In this document: positions 50,629 to 58,121 of the stretch, in pieces
Numbering within the stretch: position 1 is the first letter of the stretch
How the letters are laid out: every line of letters begins with the position of its first letter
From: Microcella daejeonensis
GTDB taxonomy: Bacteria; Actinomycetota; Actinomycetes; Actinomycetales; Microbacteriaceae
Length of the DNA stretch: 64,000 nucleotides
Assembly (NCBI RefSeq): GCF_026625045.1
Contig: NZ_CP113089.1
Location: 1,736,001 to 1,800,000, forward strand
Reading direction: 5' to 3'
Position numbers and translations under genes: made by a program
The notes under the pieces: model-generated
Told to the model about the DNA's origin: nothing
The model's input: the letters and a program-made list of their open reading frames with translations, nothing else
Databases searched by the model: none

Positions 50629-51296
50629 CGGTGATCGAGTTGCGTGACGTCACGCGCTCGTTCCCGGGCCCGCCCGAGGTGCAGGCGCTCAAGGCCGTCA
50701 ATCTAACGATCCGGCGCGGGGACTACCTCTCGATCGTGGGACCGAGCGGCTCGGGCAAGTCGACGATGCTCAACATCCTCGGTCTGCTCGACCGTCCGAC
50801 CGTCGGCGAGTACCGCATCGACGGGGTGTTGACGGGCGGTCTCGATGAGGATGCACGGGCGGGGGTCCGCGCGCAGCGCATCGGTTTCGTGTTCCAGTCG
50901 TTCCACCTGATGCCGCGCCGCACCGTGTTCGAGAACGTGCTCATGCCGATGGCCTACAGCGGCGTTCCCCGCACGGAGCGCGTCGACCGCGCTCGGCGGA
51001 CCCTCGAGCGCGTGGGCCTCGGGCACCGGCTGGACTTCCTGCCGACGACGCTCTCCGGCGGCGAGCGGCAGCGGGTCGCGGTCGCCCGCGCCGTCGTCAG
51101 CAGACCGTCCATCGTGCTCGCGGACGAGCCGACGGGCAATCTCGACCAGACCACCAGCAGCGAGGTCATGTCGTTGTTCGACGATCTGCGCGACGACGGG
51201 CTCACGCTCGTCGTCATCACGCACGATCCCGAGGTCGCGAGACGGGCGGAGAGGGTGGTGCGCATCACCGACGGGCGCCTCGAGGAGCAGCGATGA
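50625..51296 (+). CDS. MacB/LolD-type ABC transporter ATP-binding protein
   Basis: A 223-residue ATPase with Walker A 'GPSGSGKS' (39-46), Q-loop in 'FVFQSFHLMPRRTVFENVLMPMAY', signature 'LSGGERQR', Walker B 'IVLADEPTGNLD' and switch His in 'LVVITHDPEVA'. The 'FHLMP..TV.ENV.MPM.Y' segment is characteristic of MacB/LolD/FtsE-type mechanotransmission ABC systems. It powers the FtsX-like permease encoded next. Both ends overlap their neighbours by four bases, giving tight coupling. Confidence 0.94.
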   Translation: MTVIELRDVTRSFPGPPEVQALKAVNLTIRRGDYLSIVGPSGSGKSTMLNILGLLDRPTVGEYRIDGVLTGGLDEDARAGVRAQRIGFVFQSFHLMPRRTVFENVLMPMAYSGVPRTERVDRARRTLERVGLGHRLDFLPTTLSGGERQRVAVARAVVSRPSIVLADEPTGNLDQTTSSEVMSLFDDLRDDGLTLVVITHDPEVARRAERVVRITDGRLEEQR

Positions 51297-52642
51297 GGCT
51301 GCGACGCCCGGTCGGCGCGGCGTGGGGGCGCCGTCGAGAGCCCGAGGCTGCACCGGGTGCGACGGTGCCCGCGGCGGATGCTGAGGAGCTGCCGCAGGCA
51401 TCGCTCGTCGCGTCGATCCCGCGCGTCGACCGGTTCACGGCGCAGGACCTGGTGGTCGAGGCGATCTCCGACGTCGGCTCGCGGCCGGGTCGGCTCGTCA
51501 TGACCCTCGCCGGAACAGTGCTCGGCGTCGGCGCCCTGGTCGCGACCCTCGGCTTCGCGCAGACCGCCGAGTACCAGATCGCCCGCCAGTTCGACGCGGT
51601 GCGCTCGACGCAGGTCGTCGTGAGCCCGGGGAGTGCGCAGACGCAGTCGGGCGACTCCGTCGCGACGGCGCGCCTCCCGTGGGACTCGGTCGAGCGGGTC
51701 GGGCGTCTCGCCGGCGTCGAGGCCGCTGCGACGATCAGCGAGCTGGCGCTCGACGGCGAGGAGATCACGACCGTTCCCGTGAACGACCCGTCCGCCGCGG
51801 CCATCGCGGCACCACGGCTCATGGCCGCCGACGCCGACCTGCTCGACGTCATCGGCTCGTCGATCGTGACGGGGCGCATGTTCGACTCCGGTCACGCGAG
51901 CCGAGCCGACCGCGTCGTGGTGATCGGTGAGCGGGCCGCCGATCGTCTGGGGCTGAATCGGATCGACCGCCAGCCCGCGGTGTTCATCGGTGATCGGCCG
52001 TACGCCGTCATCGGCATCTACGGCGAATCGCAGGCGCGCGGCGAGCTGGCCGACGCCATCATCATGCCGACCGCCACGGCCCGAGGCGACCGCGCGCTGG
52101 TGGCCCCCGATGAGCTGCAGATCCGCATCGCGCCGGGGGCGGGTGAGCAGGTCGGCGAGCAGGCGTCGCTCGCGCTCCTGCCCAACAGCCCTGAGGATCT
52201 CGACGTCTCGGCCCCCAGCGCGAGTGCGAGCCTGAGGGAGACGGTGCAGTCGGACGTCACCGTCGTGTTCCTGATCCTCGGCGGCATCGTCCTGCTCGCC
52301 GGTGCGCTCGGCATCGCCAACGTGACGATGCTGACCGTGTCGGAGCGCATCCCCGAGATCGGTCTCCGCCGCGCCCTGGGAGCCACCCGGCGCCAGATCG
52401 GCGCGCAGTTCGTCATCGAATCGGCGGTCATCGGGCTGCTCGGCGGGCTCATGGGTGCCGCTCTCGCCGTCGTGTCCCTCGTCGGCCTGTCGGTCGCGCA
52501 CGGCTGGACACCGATCATCGACGTCTGGGTGACGGTCGGCGGGGTGCTCCTCGGCTCGCTCGTCGGGCTCGCCGCCGGGTGGCTGCCCGCCCGGCGAGCC
52601 TCTCGCATCGAGCCGGTGTCGGCGCTCAGGGGCGGCGCCTAG
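51293..52642 (+). CDS. MacB/FtsX-type ABC transporter permease
   Basis: A 449-residue permease with the four-helix FtsX/MacB layout. Helix 1 ('LVMTLAGTVLGVGALVATLGFA') follows a 75-residue cytoplasmic start; a large extracytoplasmic MacB core domain spans about 100-310; three helices follow ('VTVVFLILGGIVLLAGALGIANVTMLTV', 'FVIESAVIGLLGGLMGAALAVVSLVGL', 'TVGGVLLGSLVGLAAGWLPA'). The motif 'VSERIPEIGLRRALGATRRQIGAQF' is the conserved cytoplasmic coupling loop. The system probably extrudes a peptide, antibiotic or lipoprotein-type substrate; the identity is unknown. Confidence 0.92.
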   Translation: MRLRRPVGAAWGRRREPEAAPGATVPAADAEELPQASLVASIPRVDRFTAQDLVVEAISDVGSRPGRLVMTLAGTVLGVGALVATLGFAQTAEYQIARQFDAVRSTQVVVSPGSAQTQSGDSVATARLPWDSVERVGRLAGVEAAATISELALDGEEITTVPVNDPSAAAIAAPRLMAADADLLDVIGSSIVTGRMFDSGHASRADRVVVIGERAADRLGLNRIDRQPAVFIGDRPYAVIGIYGESQARGELADAIIMPTATARGDRALVAPDELQIRIAPGAGEQVGEQASLALLPNSPEDLDVSAPSASASLRETVQSDVTVVFLILGGIVLLAGALGIANVTMLTVSERIPEIGLRRALGATRRQIGAQFVIESAVIGLLGGLMGAALAVVSLVGLSVAHGWTPIIDVWVTVGGVLLGSLVGLAAGWLPARRASRIEPVSALRGGA

Positions 52643-52685
52643 GCGGCGTGAGTCCACGGCGCCCCGTGCGCCGGATCCGTGCGGC

Positions 52686-53918
52686 TCAGCGGGCGGCGAC
52701 CGGCGCCGGGAACCGCGCCCGGTACGCCTGCACGGCCGAGCGCATGCCGAGCCCGCACACCCCCACGAGCTGATCGCCGCGGAAGTACTTCACGACGCAC
52801 TCGTCATCGAGCGATCCGGCGACGAGCTCGCTGCGGTCGGCCAGGTACGTCATGCCGAACGCCAGCAGGTGCATGTCGTACTGGTCGCTCCAGAAGGAGG
52901 GCAGCGGGGCGAAGGGCCTCGCCGCGACCTCGGCCGCCGCGACCGGATCGTCACCGAGCTGCGCGGCGAGCACCTGCCCGGCGCGCTTGCCCGTCTCGGT
53001 CGGCAGGTTCCAGTGCTCGACCCGGCGCGCCACGTCGTCGAACAGGGGGTTCGCGTAGCGGGCCACGTCGCCGACCGCGAGCACGTGGGGGAGCGCCGCA
53101 CCCTCCGTCGTCACGGCCTGCAGCGCACCGTTCACGAGCACGCCGTCGCGCACGTCGATGTCCGATCCGGCGAGCCACTCGGTGTTCGGGTCGCTGCCCA
53201 CCGCTACCACGAGCACGTCGCACTCGAGCATGACGCCCGTGTCGAGCACGACGCGCTCGACGGAGGGGTCGCCGACGAGCGAGAAGAGGGATGCCCGGGG
53301 GAAGAAGGTGACGCCGTTCGCCTCGTGGCGCCGCCGCACCTCGGCCCCGAGCAGCGGGCCCACGGCGCGCTCGAGCGGGATCGCGCTCTGCGACACGATC
53401 GAGACCCGGCAGCCGCGCTTCGCCGCCGTCGCCGCGATCTCGCAGCCGATGAAGCCCGATCCGAGGATGACGACGTTCGCGCCCGGTCGCAGTGCGCCGC
53501 GCAGCGCGACCGCGTCGTCGACCGTGCGCAGGCGGTGGATGCCGCCGAGGCCGTGCGAGTCGATCGGCAGCGGCTTCGGGCGCAGTCCGGTCGCGATCAC
53601 GAGCCCGTCGAACGCGTGCACGGCGCCCGTGTCGTCGGTGACGGTGAGGGCGTGCGGGTCGAGCGCGGTCGCGCGGCGGCCGAGCATCCATTCGACCTCG
53701 CCGAGGCTGGCCCGCAGGGGGAAGGCGACGTCCGCGTGGCCCTGCCCCTCCGTCGAGAGCAGCTCCTTCGACAGCGGCGGCCGGTTGTACGGCGCGTGCT
53801 CCTCGGCGCCGAGCACGCGGATGGCGCCCGTGTAGCCGTGCCGCCGCAGCGACTCGGCCGAGCGCAGGCCCGCCATCGAGGCGCCGACGATGAGCACGCC
53901 GGCGCCGCTGCCCGGCAC
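52686..53918 (-). CDS. NAD(P)H:ferredoxin reductase (FAD-dependent)
   Basis: A 410-residue reductase of the rubredoxin/putidaredoxin reductase type. Two dinucleotide folds are visible: 'VLIVGASMAGLRSAESL' for FAD and 'VVILGSGFIGCEIA' for NAD(P)H. 'YNRPPLSKELL' and 'IATGLRPKPL' are typical, and 'VLAVGDVARY' binds FAD. It would pass electrons from NAD(P)H to the ferredoxin encoded four bases upstream, and from there to the divergent operon's cytochrome P450. It is the last gene of the five-gene catabolic operon and converges on the ABC permease. Confidence 0.93.
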   Translation of the reverse strand: MPGSGAGVLIVGASMAGLRSAESLRRHGYTGAIRVLGAEEHAPYNRPPLSKELLSTEGQGHADVAFPLRASLGEVEWMLGRRATALDPHALTVTDDTGAVHAFDGLVIATGLRPKPLPIDSHGLGGIHRLRTVDDAVALRGALRPGANVVILGSGFIGCEIAATAAKRGCRVSIVSQSAIPLERAVGPLLGAEVRRRHEANGVTFFPRASLFSLVGDPSVERVVLDTGVMLECDVLVVAVGSDPNTEWLAGSDIDVRDGVLVNGALQAVTTEGAALPHVLAVGDVARYANPLFDDVARRVEHWNLPTETGKRAGQVLAAQLGDDPVAAAEVAARPFAPLPSFWSDQYDMHLLAFGMTYLADRSELVAGSLDDECVVKYFRGDQLVGVCGLGMRSAVQAYRARFPAPVAAR

Positions 53919-53921
53919 GGC

Positions 53922-54116
53922 CTACTCCTGGCGGAGGCTGATCGCCTGCATGGGGCAGACGTCGACGGCGGCCTCGAGGTCGGCGAGCATCTCGTCGGGC
54001 GCCTCGGCCTTGTACTGCAGCTTGTCGTCGCCATCGAGCTGGAACACCTCGGGCGCCTCGAAGACGCACTGCCCGTAGTGCTGGCACTTCTTCATGTCGA
54101 CGTCGATCTTGATCAT
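53922..54116 (-). CDS. P450-type ferredoxin (single cluster)
   Basis: A 64-residue ferredoxin. The cluster ligands are Cys11 and Cys17 in 'KKCQHYGQCV' and Cys54 in 'VDVCPMQAI'. The position of the second cysteine of a 4Fe-4S site is occupied by His13 or its neighbour, as in 3Fe-4S and atypical 4Fe-4S ferredoxins that serve actinobacterial P450s. The ATG at 54116 overlaps the stop of the FAH gene (ATGA). Placed directly before the reductase gene, it should be the electron carrier between reductase and P450. Confidence 0.92.
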   Translation of the reverse strand: MIKIDVDMKKCQHYGQCVFEAPEVFQLDGDDKLQYKAEAPDEMLADLEAAVDVCPMQAISLRQE

Positions 54117-54994
54117 GAGCGGCGCTCCTCGATTCTGGAGGGGTAGAGGTCTTTCGAGGGGGTGCGGATGCCGCGGAACTCCCAGTCGCCGCCGAGGGCG
54201 GTGGAGACGACCTCCTCGCTCTCGGTGGGCTGGGCGCCCACGTCGGTGCGGATGGGCGTCGGCCCCTCGACGATGGTGTTGCGCAGTCGGCCGAGGCCCT
54301 CGACCTCGACCTCGACCACGTCCCCAGGGTAGACGGGGCGAGAGTTCGCGGGCGTGCCCGTGAAGATCATGTCGCCGGGGACGAGGGTGATCGTGCGGGC
54401 GAGATCGGCGACGAGGTAGTGCATGTCCCACTCCATGTTCGCGGTGGAATCCTCCTGCTTCACCTCGCCGTTGACGATCGTGCGGATGCTCTTGCCGCGG
54501 AAATCCCAGTCGGTGACGAGCCCCGGCCCCACGGGCGCGAGAGTGTCGCTGCCCTTGACGCGCAGCATCGAGCCGGCGTCGGTGTCGCGGAAGTCGTGCA
54601 GCCCGTAGTCGTTGCCGACGGTGTACCCGGCGATGTAGTCGCCGGCCTCGGCGGGCGAGACGTTGCGGCACACGCGGCCGATGACGGCGACGATCTCGCC
54701 CTCGTAGTTGAGCCACTTGCAGCCCGAGGGGCGAACGATGTCGCCGCCGTGGCTGTTGAGCGCCGTGATCGGCTTGTGGAAGTACGTGGGCGCCGCGGGG
54801 AGCTTCGTCATGAACTCCTCGGTGCGGCTCGCGTAGTTCAGGTGCACGGCGAGGATCTTCGTCGGCTCCGCCGGGGCGAGGTGCTGAGCATCCTCGATCG
54901 CGATCTCGCGGCCGTCGGATGCCCGCAGCACGTCGCCGTCGCGCACCACCTGCACGGGCGCGCCGCCGAGCAGGATGCGGCGGTACTCGGTCAT
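54113..54994 (-). CDS. Fumarylacetoacetate hydrolase-family enzyme
   Basis: A 293-residue FAH-fold protein. The metal site is visible as 'NYEGEIVAVIG' (Glu98, Glu100) with 'GNDYGLHDFRD' behind it, and 'TGTPANSRPVYPGDVVEVEVEGLGRLRN' is the family's C-terminal signature. Relatives act as hydratase/decarboxylase/isomerase in meta-cleavage pathways (HpaG-type) or as acylpyruvases. Behind the dioxygenase and dehydrogenase genes it most likely processes the opened-ring acid. Both ends overlap neighbouring genes by four bases. Confidence 0.9.
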   Translation of the reverse strand: MTEYRRILLGGAPVQVVRDGDVLRASDGREIAIEDAQHLAPAEPTKILAVHLNYASRTEEFMTKLPAAPTYFHKPITALNSHGGDIVRPSGCKWLNYEGEIVAVIGRVCRNVSPAEAGDYIAGYTVGNDYGLHDFRDTDAGSMLRVKGSDTLAPVGPGLVTDWDFRGKSIRTIVNGEVKQEDSTANMEWDMHYLVADLARTITLVPGDMIFTGTPANSRPVYPGDVVEVEVEGLGRLRNTIVEGPTPIRTDVGAQPTESEEVVSTALGGDWEFRGIRTPSKDLYPSRIEERRS

Positions 54995-55923
54995 GCGGCA
55001 CCCGCCTCGACGGAGTCGTCGCGCGAGAGCGTCAGATCCTTCGGGAGCGGGAATCCGCCCTCCGGCTCCGGGAAGTACACGTGCACCTGCCCGGTGCCGA
55101 TCGAGTTCTCGTACTCGGAGTAGAGGACCCCGCGAGCGGTGTTCGCCTCCTCGCCGGTCGCGCCCGCCATCTGCAGCCAGTGACTGAAGTTCGCCTCGGG
55201 CTTCACCTTCTTGAACTCGGGCATGGTCGCGAGGATGCGCGCGTGATCGCCGGCCTTCATCCACTCGATGCGCTCGAGGTCGGCGGCCCGGGCCTCGGGG
55301 CTGAAGATGTGCGAGGGGTCGCTCGACTCGTGCTTGCGCAGCTCGCGGAGCGTGTAGAAGGTGTGCGAGAGCGCGCCGGAGGCGAGCAGCAGCACCTTGC
55401 GGTCGCTGTCGCGGATGGCCTCGCCGAGGGCGCGGCCGGCGCGGAGGAAGTCCTCCGTCGTCGCCGTCTGGCAGACGGAGAGGCTCACCCAGCGCTTGTC
55501 GAGGCCGCGGCCGAGGTAGTGCCAGAGGTTGACGGTCGCGTAGAAGATCGGCAGGTGCGGGTCGCTGATGGGGGTGACCCAGGTGCCGTTCTTCTCGTCG
55601 TAGTCCGCCACGGCGTTCGCGAGCTCGGGGTCGCCGCGGAACGCGTAGGGGATCTGCGACATGCCGCGGGGCAGCTCCTCGCTCGTGAAGAGCCCGCTGC
55701 GCTCGGCCTGCGCCGAGATGACGAACTCGACCGTGGTGGCCCAGTGCGAGTCGAGCACGACGACCGTGTCGTAGTCGAGGGTCTCCATGACCTCCTCGCG
55801 GAACCGCTTGAGCCCGGGCACGAGCGAGATCTCGCGGCCCTCGTTGATGTCGTACCGCACGTCCTGCGGCAGCATGATGGTGGGCACGTGCGCGAGCACC
55901 GCGGCGCCGACGACCTTTCCCAT
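54991..55923 (-). CDS. Class III (LigB-type) extradiol ring-cleavage dioxygenase
   Basis: A 310-residue LigB-superfamily protein. Iron ligands are probably His12 in 'LAHVPTIM' and His60 in 'VVVLDSHWATTVEF', with a later Glu; 'ISDPHLPIFYATV' and 'LLLASGALSHTF' carry the second-sphere histidines. The family cleaves catechols next to the hydroxyls using Fe(II) and O2. The nearest functional type, judged by neighbours, is 3,4-dihydroxyphenylacetate 2,3-dioxygenase, but this is inferred from context. The gene starts three bases after the aldehyde dehydrogenase stop and overlaps the FAH gene by four bases. Confidence 0.88.
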   Translation of the reverse strand: MGKVVGAAVLAHVPTIMLPQDVRYDINEGREISLVPGLKRFREEVMETLDYDTVVVLDSHWATTVEFVISAQAERSGLFTSEELPRGMSQIPYAFRGDPELANAVADYDEKNGTWVTPISDPHLPIFYATVNLWHYLGRGLDKRWVSLSVCQTATTEDFLRAGRALGEAIRDSDRKVLLLASGALSHTFYTLRELRKHESSDPSHIFSPEARAADLERIEWMKAGDHARILATMPEFKKVKPEANFSHWLQMAGATGEEANTARGVLYSEYENSIGTGQVHVYFPEPEGGFPLPKDLTLSRDDSVEAGAA

Positions 55924-55926
55924 GAC

Positions 55927-57390
55927 TTACTCCTTCCACCCGGAGGGTGCGTAGACGGTGTTCTTGACGTCGGCGTAGAAGTCGAACGACCAGGTGCCGC
56001 CCTCGCGGCCCACCCCGCTCTTCTTGCTGCCGCCGAAGGGCGCGCGCAGGTCGCGCACGAAGAAGCAGTTGACCCAGATCGTGCCGGCGACGAGGTTCTT
56101 CGTCAGCCGCTCGGCCCGCGCCCGGTCGCCGCAGACGACGACGGCGGCGAGCCCGAACTCGGTGCCGTTGGCGAGCTCGAGCGCCTCGGCGTCGGAGCTG
56201 AAGGTCTGCATGGTCAGCACGGGCCCGAAGACCTCGGCGGTGAGGATCTCGCTGCCCGGGGCGGCGTCGGCGAGCAGCGTGGGCCGGAAGTACAGCCCGC
56301 CGAGCTCGTCGTTGGCCCCGCCGCCGACGACGACGCGGGCGCCCTCGGCGGTGGCGCGCGCGACGAAGCCGGCGACGCGGTCGAGATGCACGCGGTGGAT
56401 CTGCGGGCCGATCTGCGTCGACTCCTCGCGCGGGTCGCCCTGCCGCAGCCGTGCGGCGGCCTCGGCGAAGCGGGCGGCGAACTCCTCGGCGACGGCCTCG
56501 TGCACGAGCAGGCGCGTGCCCGAGAGGCACACCTGCCCGGCGTTGTCGTACTGCTCGACGGCGAGCTCGACGGCGAGGTCGAGGTCGGCGTCGTCAGTGA
56601 CGATGAGCGGGCTCTTGCCGCCCAGCTCGAAGCTCACCGGCGTGAGGTTGTCGGCGGCGGCGCGGGCGATCGACTTCGCGGTCGGCACCGAGCCGGTGAA
56701 CGAGATGCGGGCGATGCCGGGATGCGCGACGAGGGCCGCACCGGCCTCGGCGCCGTAGCCCTGCACGACGTTGAAGACCCCGGCCGGAACGCCGGCCTCG
56801 GCGGCGAGGTCGGCGAAGTAGCTCGCGCTGAGCGGCGTCCACTCCGCGGGTTTGAGCACGACGGTGTCGCCCGCGGCGAGCGCGGGACCGATCTTCCACG
56901 TCGCAAGCATGAGCGGGGCGTTCCACGGCGTGATGAGCGCCGCGACGCCCGACGGGTCCCACGAGATCGAGTTGGTGTGCCCGCGCGTCTCGAAGGGCTC
57001 GTGGTGCAGCTCGTCCACCGCCCAGTCGGCGAAGAAGCGCAGATTGTGGGCGACGCGGGGCATGACGCCCCGGCGGTGCGAGCGCAGCAGGGCGCCGTTG
57101 TCGAGCGTCTCGAGCTGGGCGAGCTGCTCGAGATCGCGCTCGACGAGGTCGGCGAGGCGGTGCAGGATGGCGCCGCGCCCGCGCGGGCCGAGGTCGCGCC
57201 AGGCGGGGAAGGCGGCGCGGGCCGCGGCGACGGCGGCATCGACCTCGGCGGCGCCTCCGCGGGCGATGCGCGCGAGGACCGCGCCGTCGATGGGGGAGAC
57301 GCTCTCGAAGGTCTCGGCCGAGGCGACGCGCTCGCCGCCGATCGCGTGCCGCGTGTCGACGGTGAGGCCGGCGAGTTGCACCTGGTGCAC
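55927..57390 (-). CDS. Aldehyde dehydrogenase, muconate-semialdehyde type
   Basis: A 487-residue NAD(P)+-dependent dehydrogenase. 'ITPWNAPLMLATWKIGPALAAGDTVVLKPAEWTPLSA' binds the cofactor; the catalytic Glu stands in 'FELGGKSP' and the Cys in 'NAGQVCLSGTR'. The ending 'GREGGTWSFDFYADVKNTVY' resembles 5-carboxymethyl-2-hydroxymuconate semialdehyde dehydrogenases (HpaE-like), which oxidise the ring-cleavage product. The GTG at 57390 is chosen because AAGGAG lies eight bases upstream; the ATG at 57417 lies inside the operator palindrome. First gene of the catabolic operon. Confidence 0.9.
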   Translation of the reverse strand: MHQVQLAGLTVDTRHAIGGERVASAETFESVSPIDGAVLARIARGGAAEVDAAVAAARAAFPAWRDLGPRGRGAILHRLADLVERDLEQLAQLETLDNGALLRSHRRGVMPRVAHNLRFFADWAVDELHHEPFETRGHTNSISWDPSGVAALITPWNAPLMLATWKIGPALAAGDTVVLKPAEWTPLSASYFADLAAEAGVPAGVFNVVQGYGAEAGAALVAHPGIARISFTGSVPTAKSIARAAADNLTPVSFELGGKSPLIVTDDADLDLAVELAVEQYDNAGQVCLSGTRLLVHEAVAEEFAARFAEAAARLRQGDPREESTQIGPQIHRVHLDRVAGFVARATAEGARVVVGGGANDELGGLYFRPTLLADAAPGSEILTAEVFGPVLTMQTFSSDAEALELANGTEFGLAAVVVCGDRARAERLTKNLVAGTIWVNCFFVRDLRAPFGGSKKSGVGREGGTWSFDFYADVKNTVYAPSGWKE

Positions 57391-57412
57391 GGGGGCTGCT
57401 CCTTCGCAGTCG

Positions 57413-57448
57413 GTCATTCGGGTACGAATGACTGGTGCGACGATGCTA
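57413..57448 (-). promoter_or_regulatory. Promoter and operator of the catabolic operon
   Basis: On the minus strand TAGCAT (57448-57443) fits a -10 element. Just downstream lies an 8+8 bp palindrome (gtcattcg, 4 bases, cgaatgac; 57413-57432), which should overlap the early transcribed region. It is a likely site for the adjacent MarR regulator. Confidence 0.55.
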
Positions 57449-57516
57449 GCCGAGTCGGGGCGCGCGCGACAGGGCGGGGGCGGTTCGGGATGCCCGGCAG
57501 CGGCATCCCGTGCCTC

Positions 57517-58017
57517 TCAGCGCGACTTCTCGGTCGCGAGCGTGATCCGGCGCAGCATGTCGGCGAGAGCGCCGCGCCGGTCGTCGCCGACGCCGCCGGC
57601 GACCGTGCGCTCGTGCGCGTTGAACTCGGGGAAGAGCGTCTGCATGAGCGCGCGACCGGCCTCGGTCATGCTCACCGAGACGAGGCGGCCGTCCTTCGCG
57701 CTGCGCTCGCGCGTCACGAGACCCTTCGTCTCGAGGGTGCCGAGCACGCCCGTGAGGGTCGCCTTCGAGAAGCCGCCCTCCTCGGCGATCTGCCGGGTCT
57801 CGATGGGCTCCCAGATCCAGGTGACCCAGAGCACGACGAAGGCCGTCCACGAGAGCCCGCTGTGCGAGAGCACCGTGCGCTCGAGGTAGTTGCGCGTGGC
57901 GTTGGCGGCGCGGAAGAGGTTCGACACCACGGCCATAGCCTCGAAGTCGATGGGCAGCGCGCCGAGCTTCTCGGCGACCTGCTGCTCGGTCTCGGCGAGC
58001 GTGTGCGGACTCGGCAT
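57517..58017 (-). CDS. MarR-family regulator of the catabolic cluster
   Basis: A 166-residue winged-helix regulator. The DNA-binding part is 'ETRQIAEEGGFSKATLTGVLGTLETKGLVTRERSAKDGRLVSVSMTEAG', with the wing 'AKDGR'. It sits between the P450 gene (divergent) and the aldehyde dehydrogenase operon (same strand). By analogy with HpaR and related MarR proteins it probably represses both until a pathway aromatic binds. A GAAGGAG site lies before the ATG. Confidence 0.9.
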   Translation of the reverse strand: MPSPHTLAETEQQVAEKLGALPIDFEAMAVVSNLFRAANATRNYLERTVLSHSGLSWTAFVVLWVTWIWEPIETRQIAEEGGFSKATLTGVLGTLETKGLVTRERSAKDGRLVSVSMTEAGRALMQTLFPEFNAHERTVAGGVGDDRRGALADMLRRITLATEKSR

Positions 58018-58073
58018 GGTGTTCTCCTTCGTGGCCCTCCAATTCCACCACGTCAGGTGCGCGCCGGGCGATG

Positions 58074-58091
58074 GTTCGTTAGTATCCGAAC
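58074..58091. promoter_or_regulatory. Operator-like inverted repeat over the P450 -10 element
   Basis: The arms gttcg and cgaac flank eight bases containing TAGTAT (58080-58085), a -10 hexamer for the P450 gene about 37 bases before its start. The TTCG/CGAA halves resemble the ATTCG/CGAAT halves of the operon operator at 57413-57432, so the same MarR protein may bind both. Confidence 0.5.
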
Positions 58092-58121
58092 AATTCGCTT
58101 CCTATGAAAGCAGGCGCTCCC

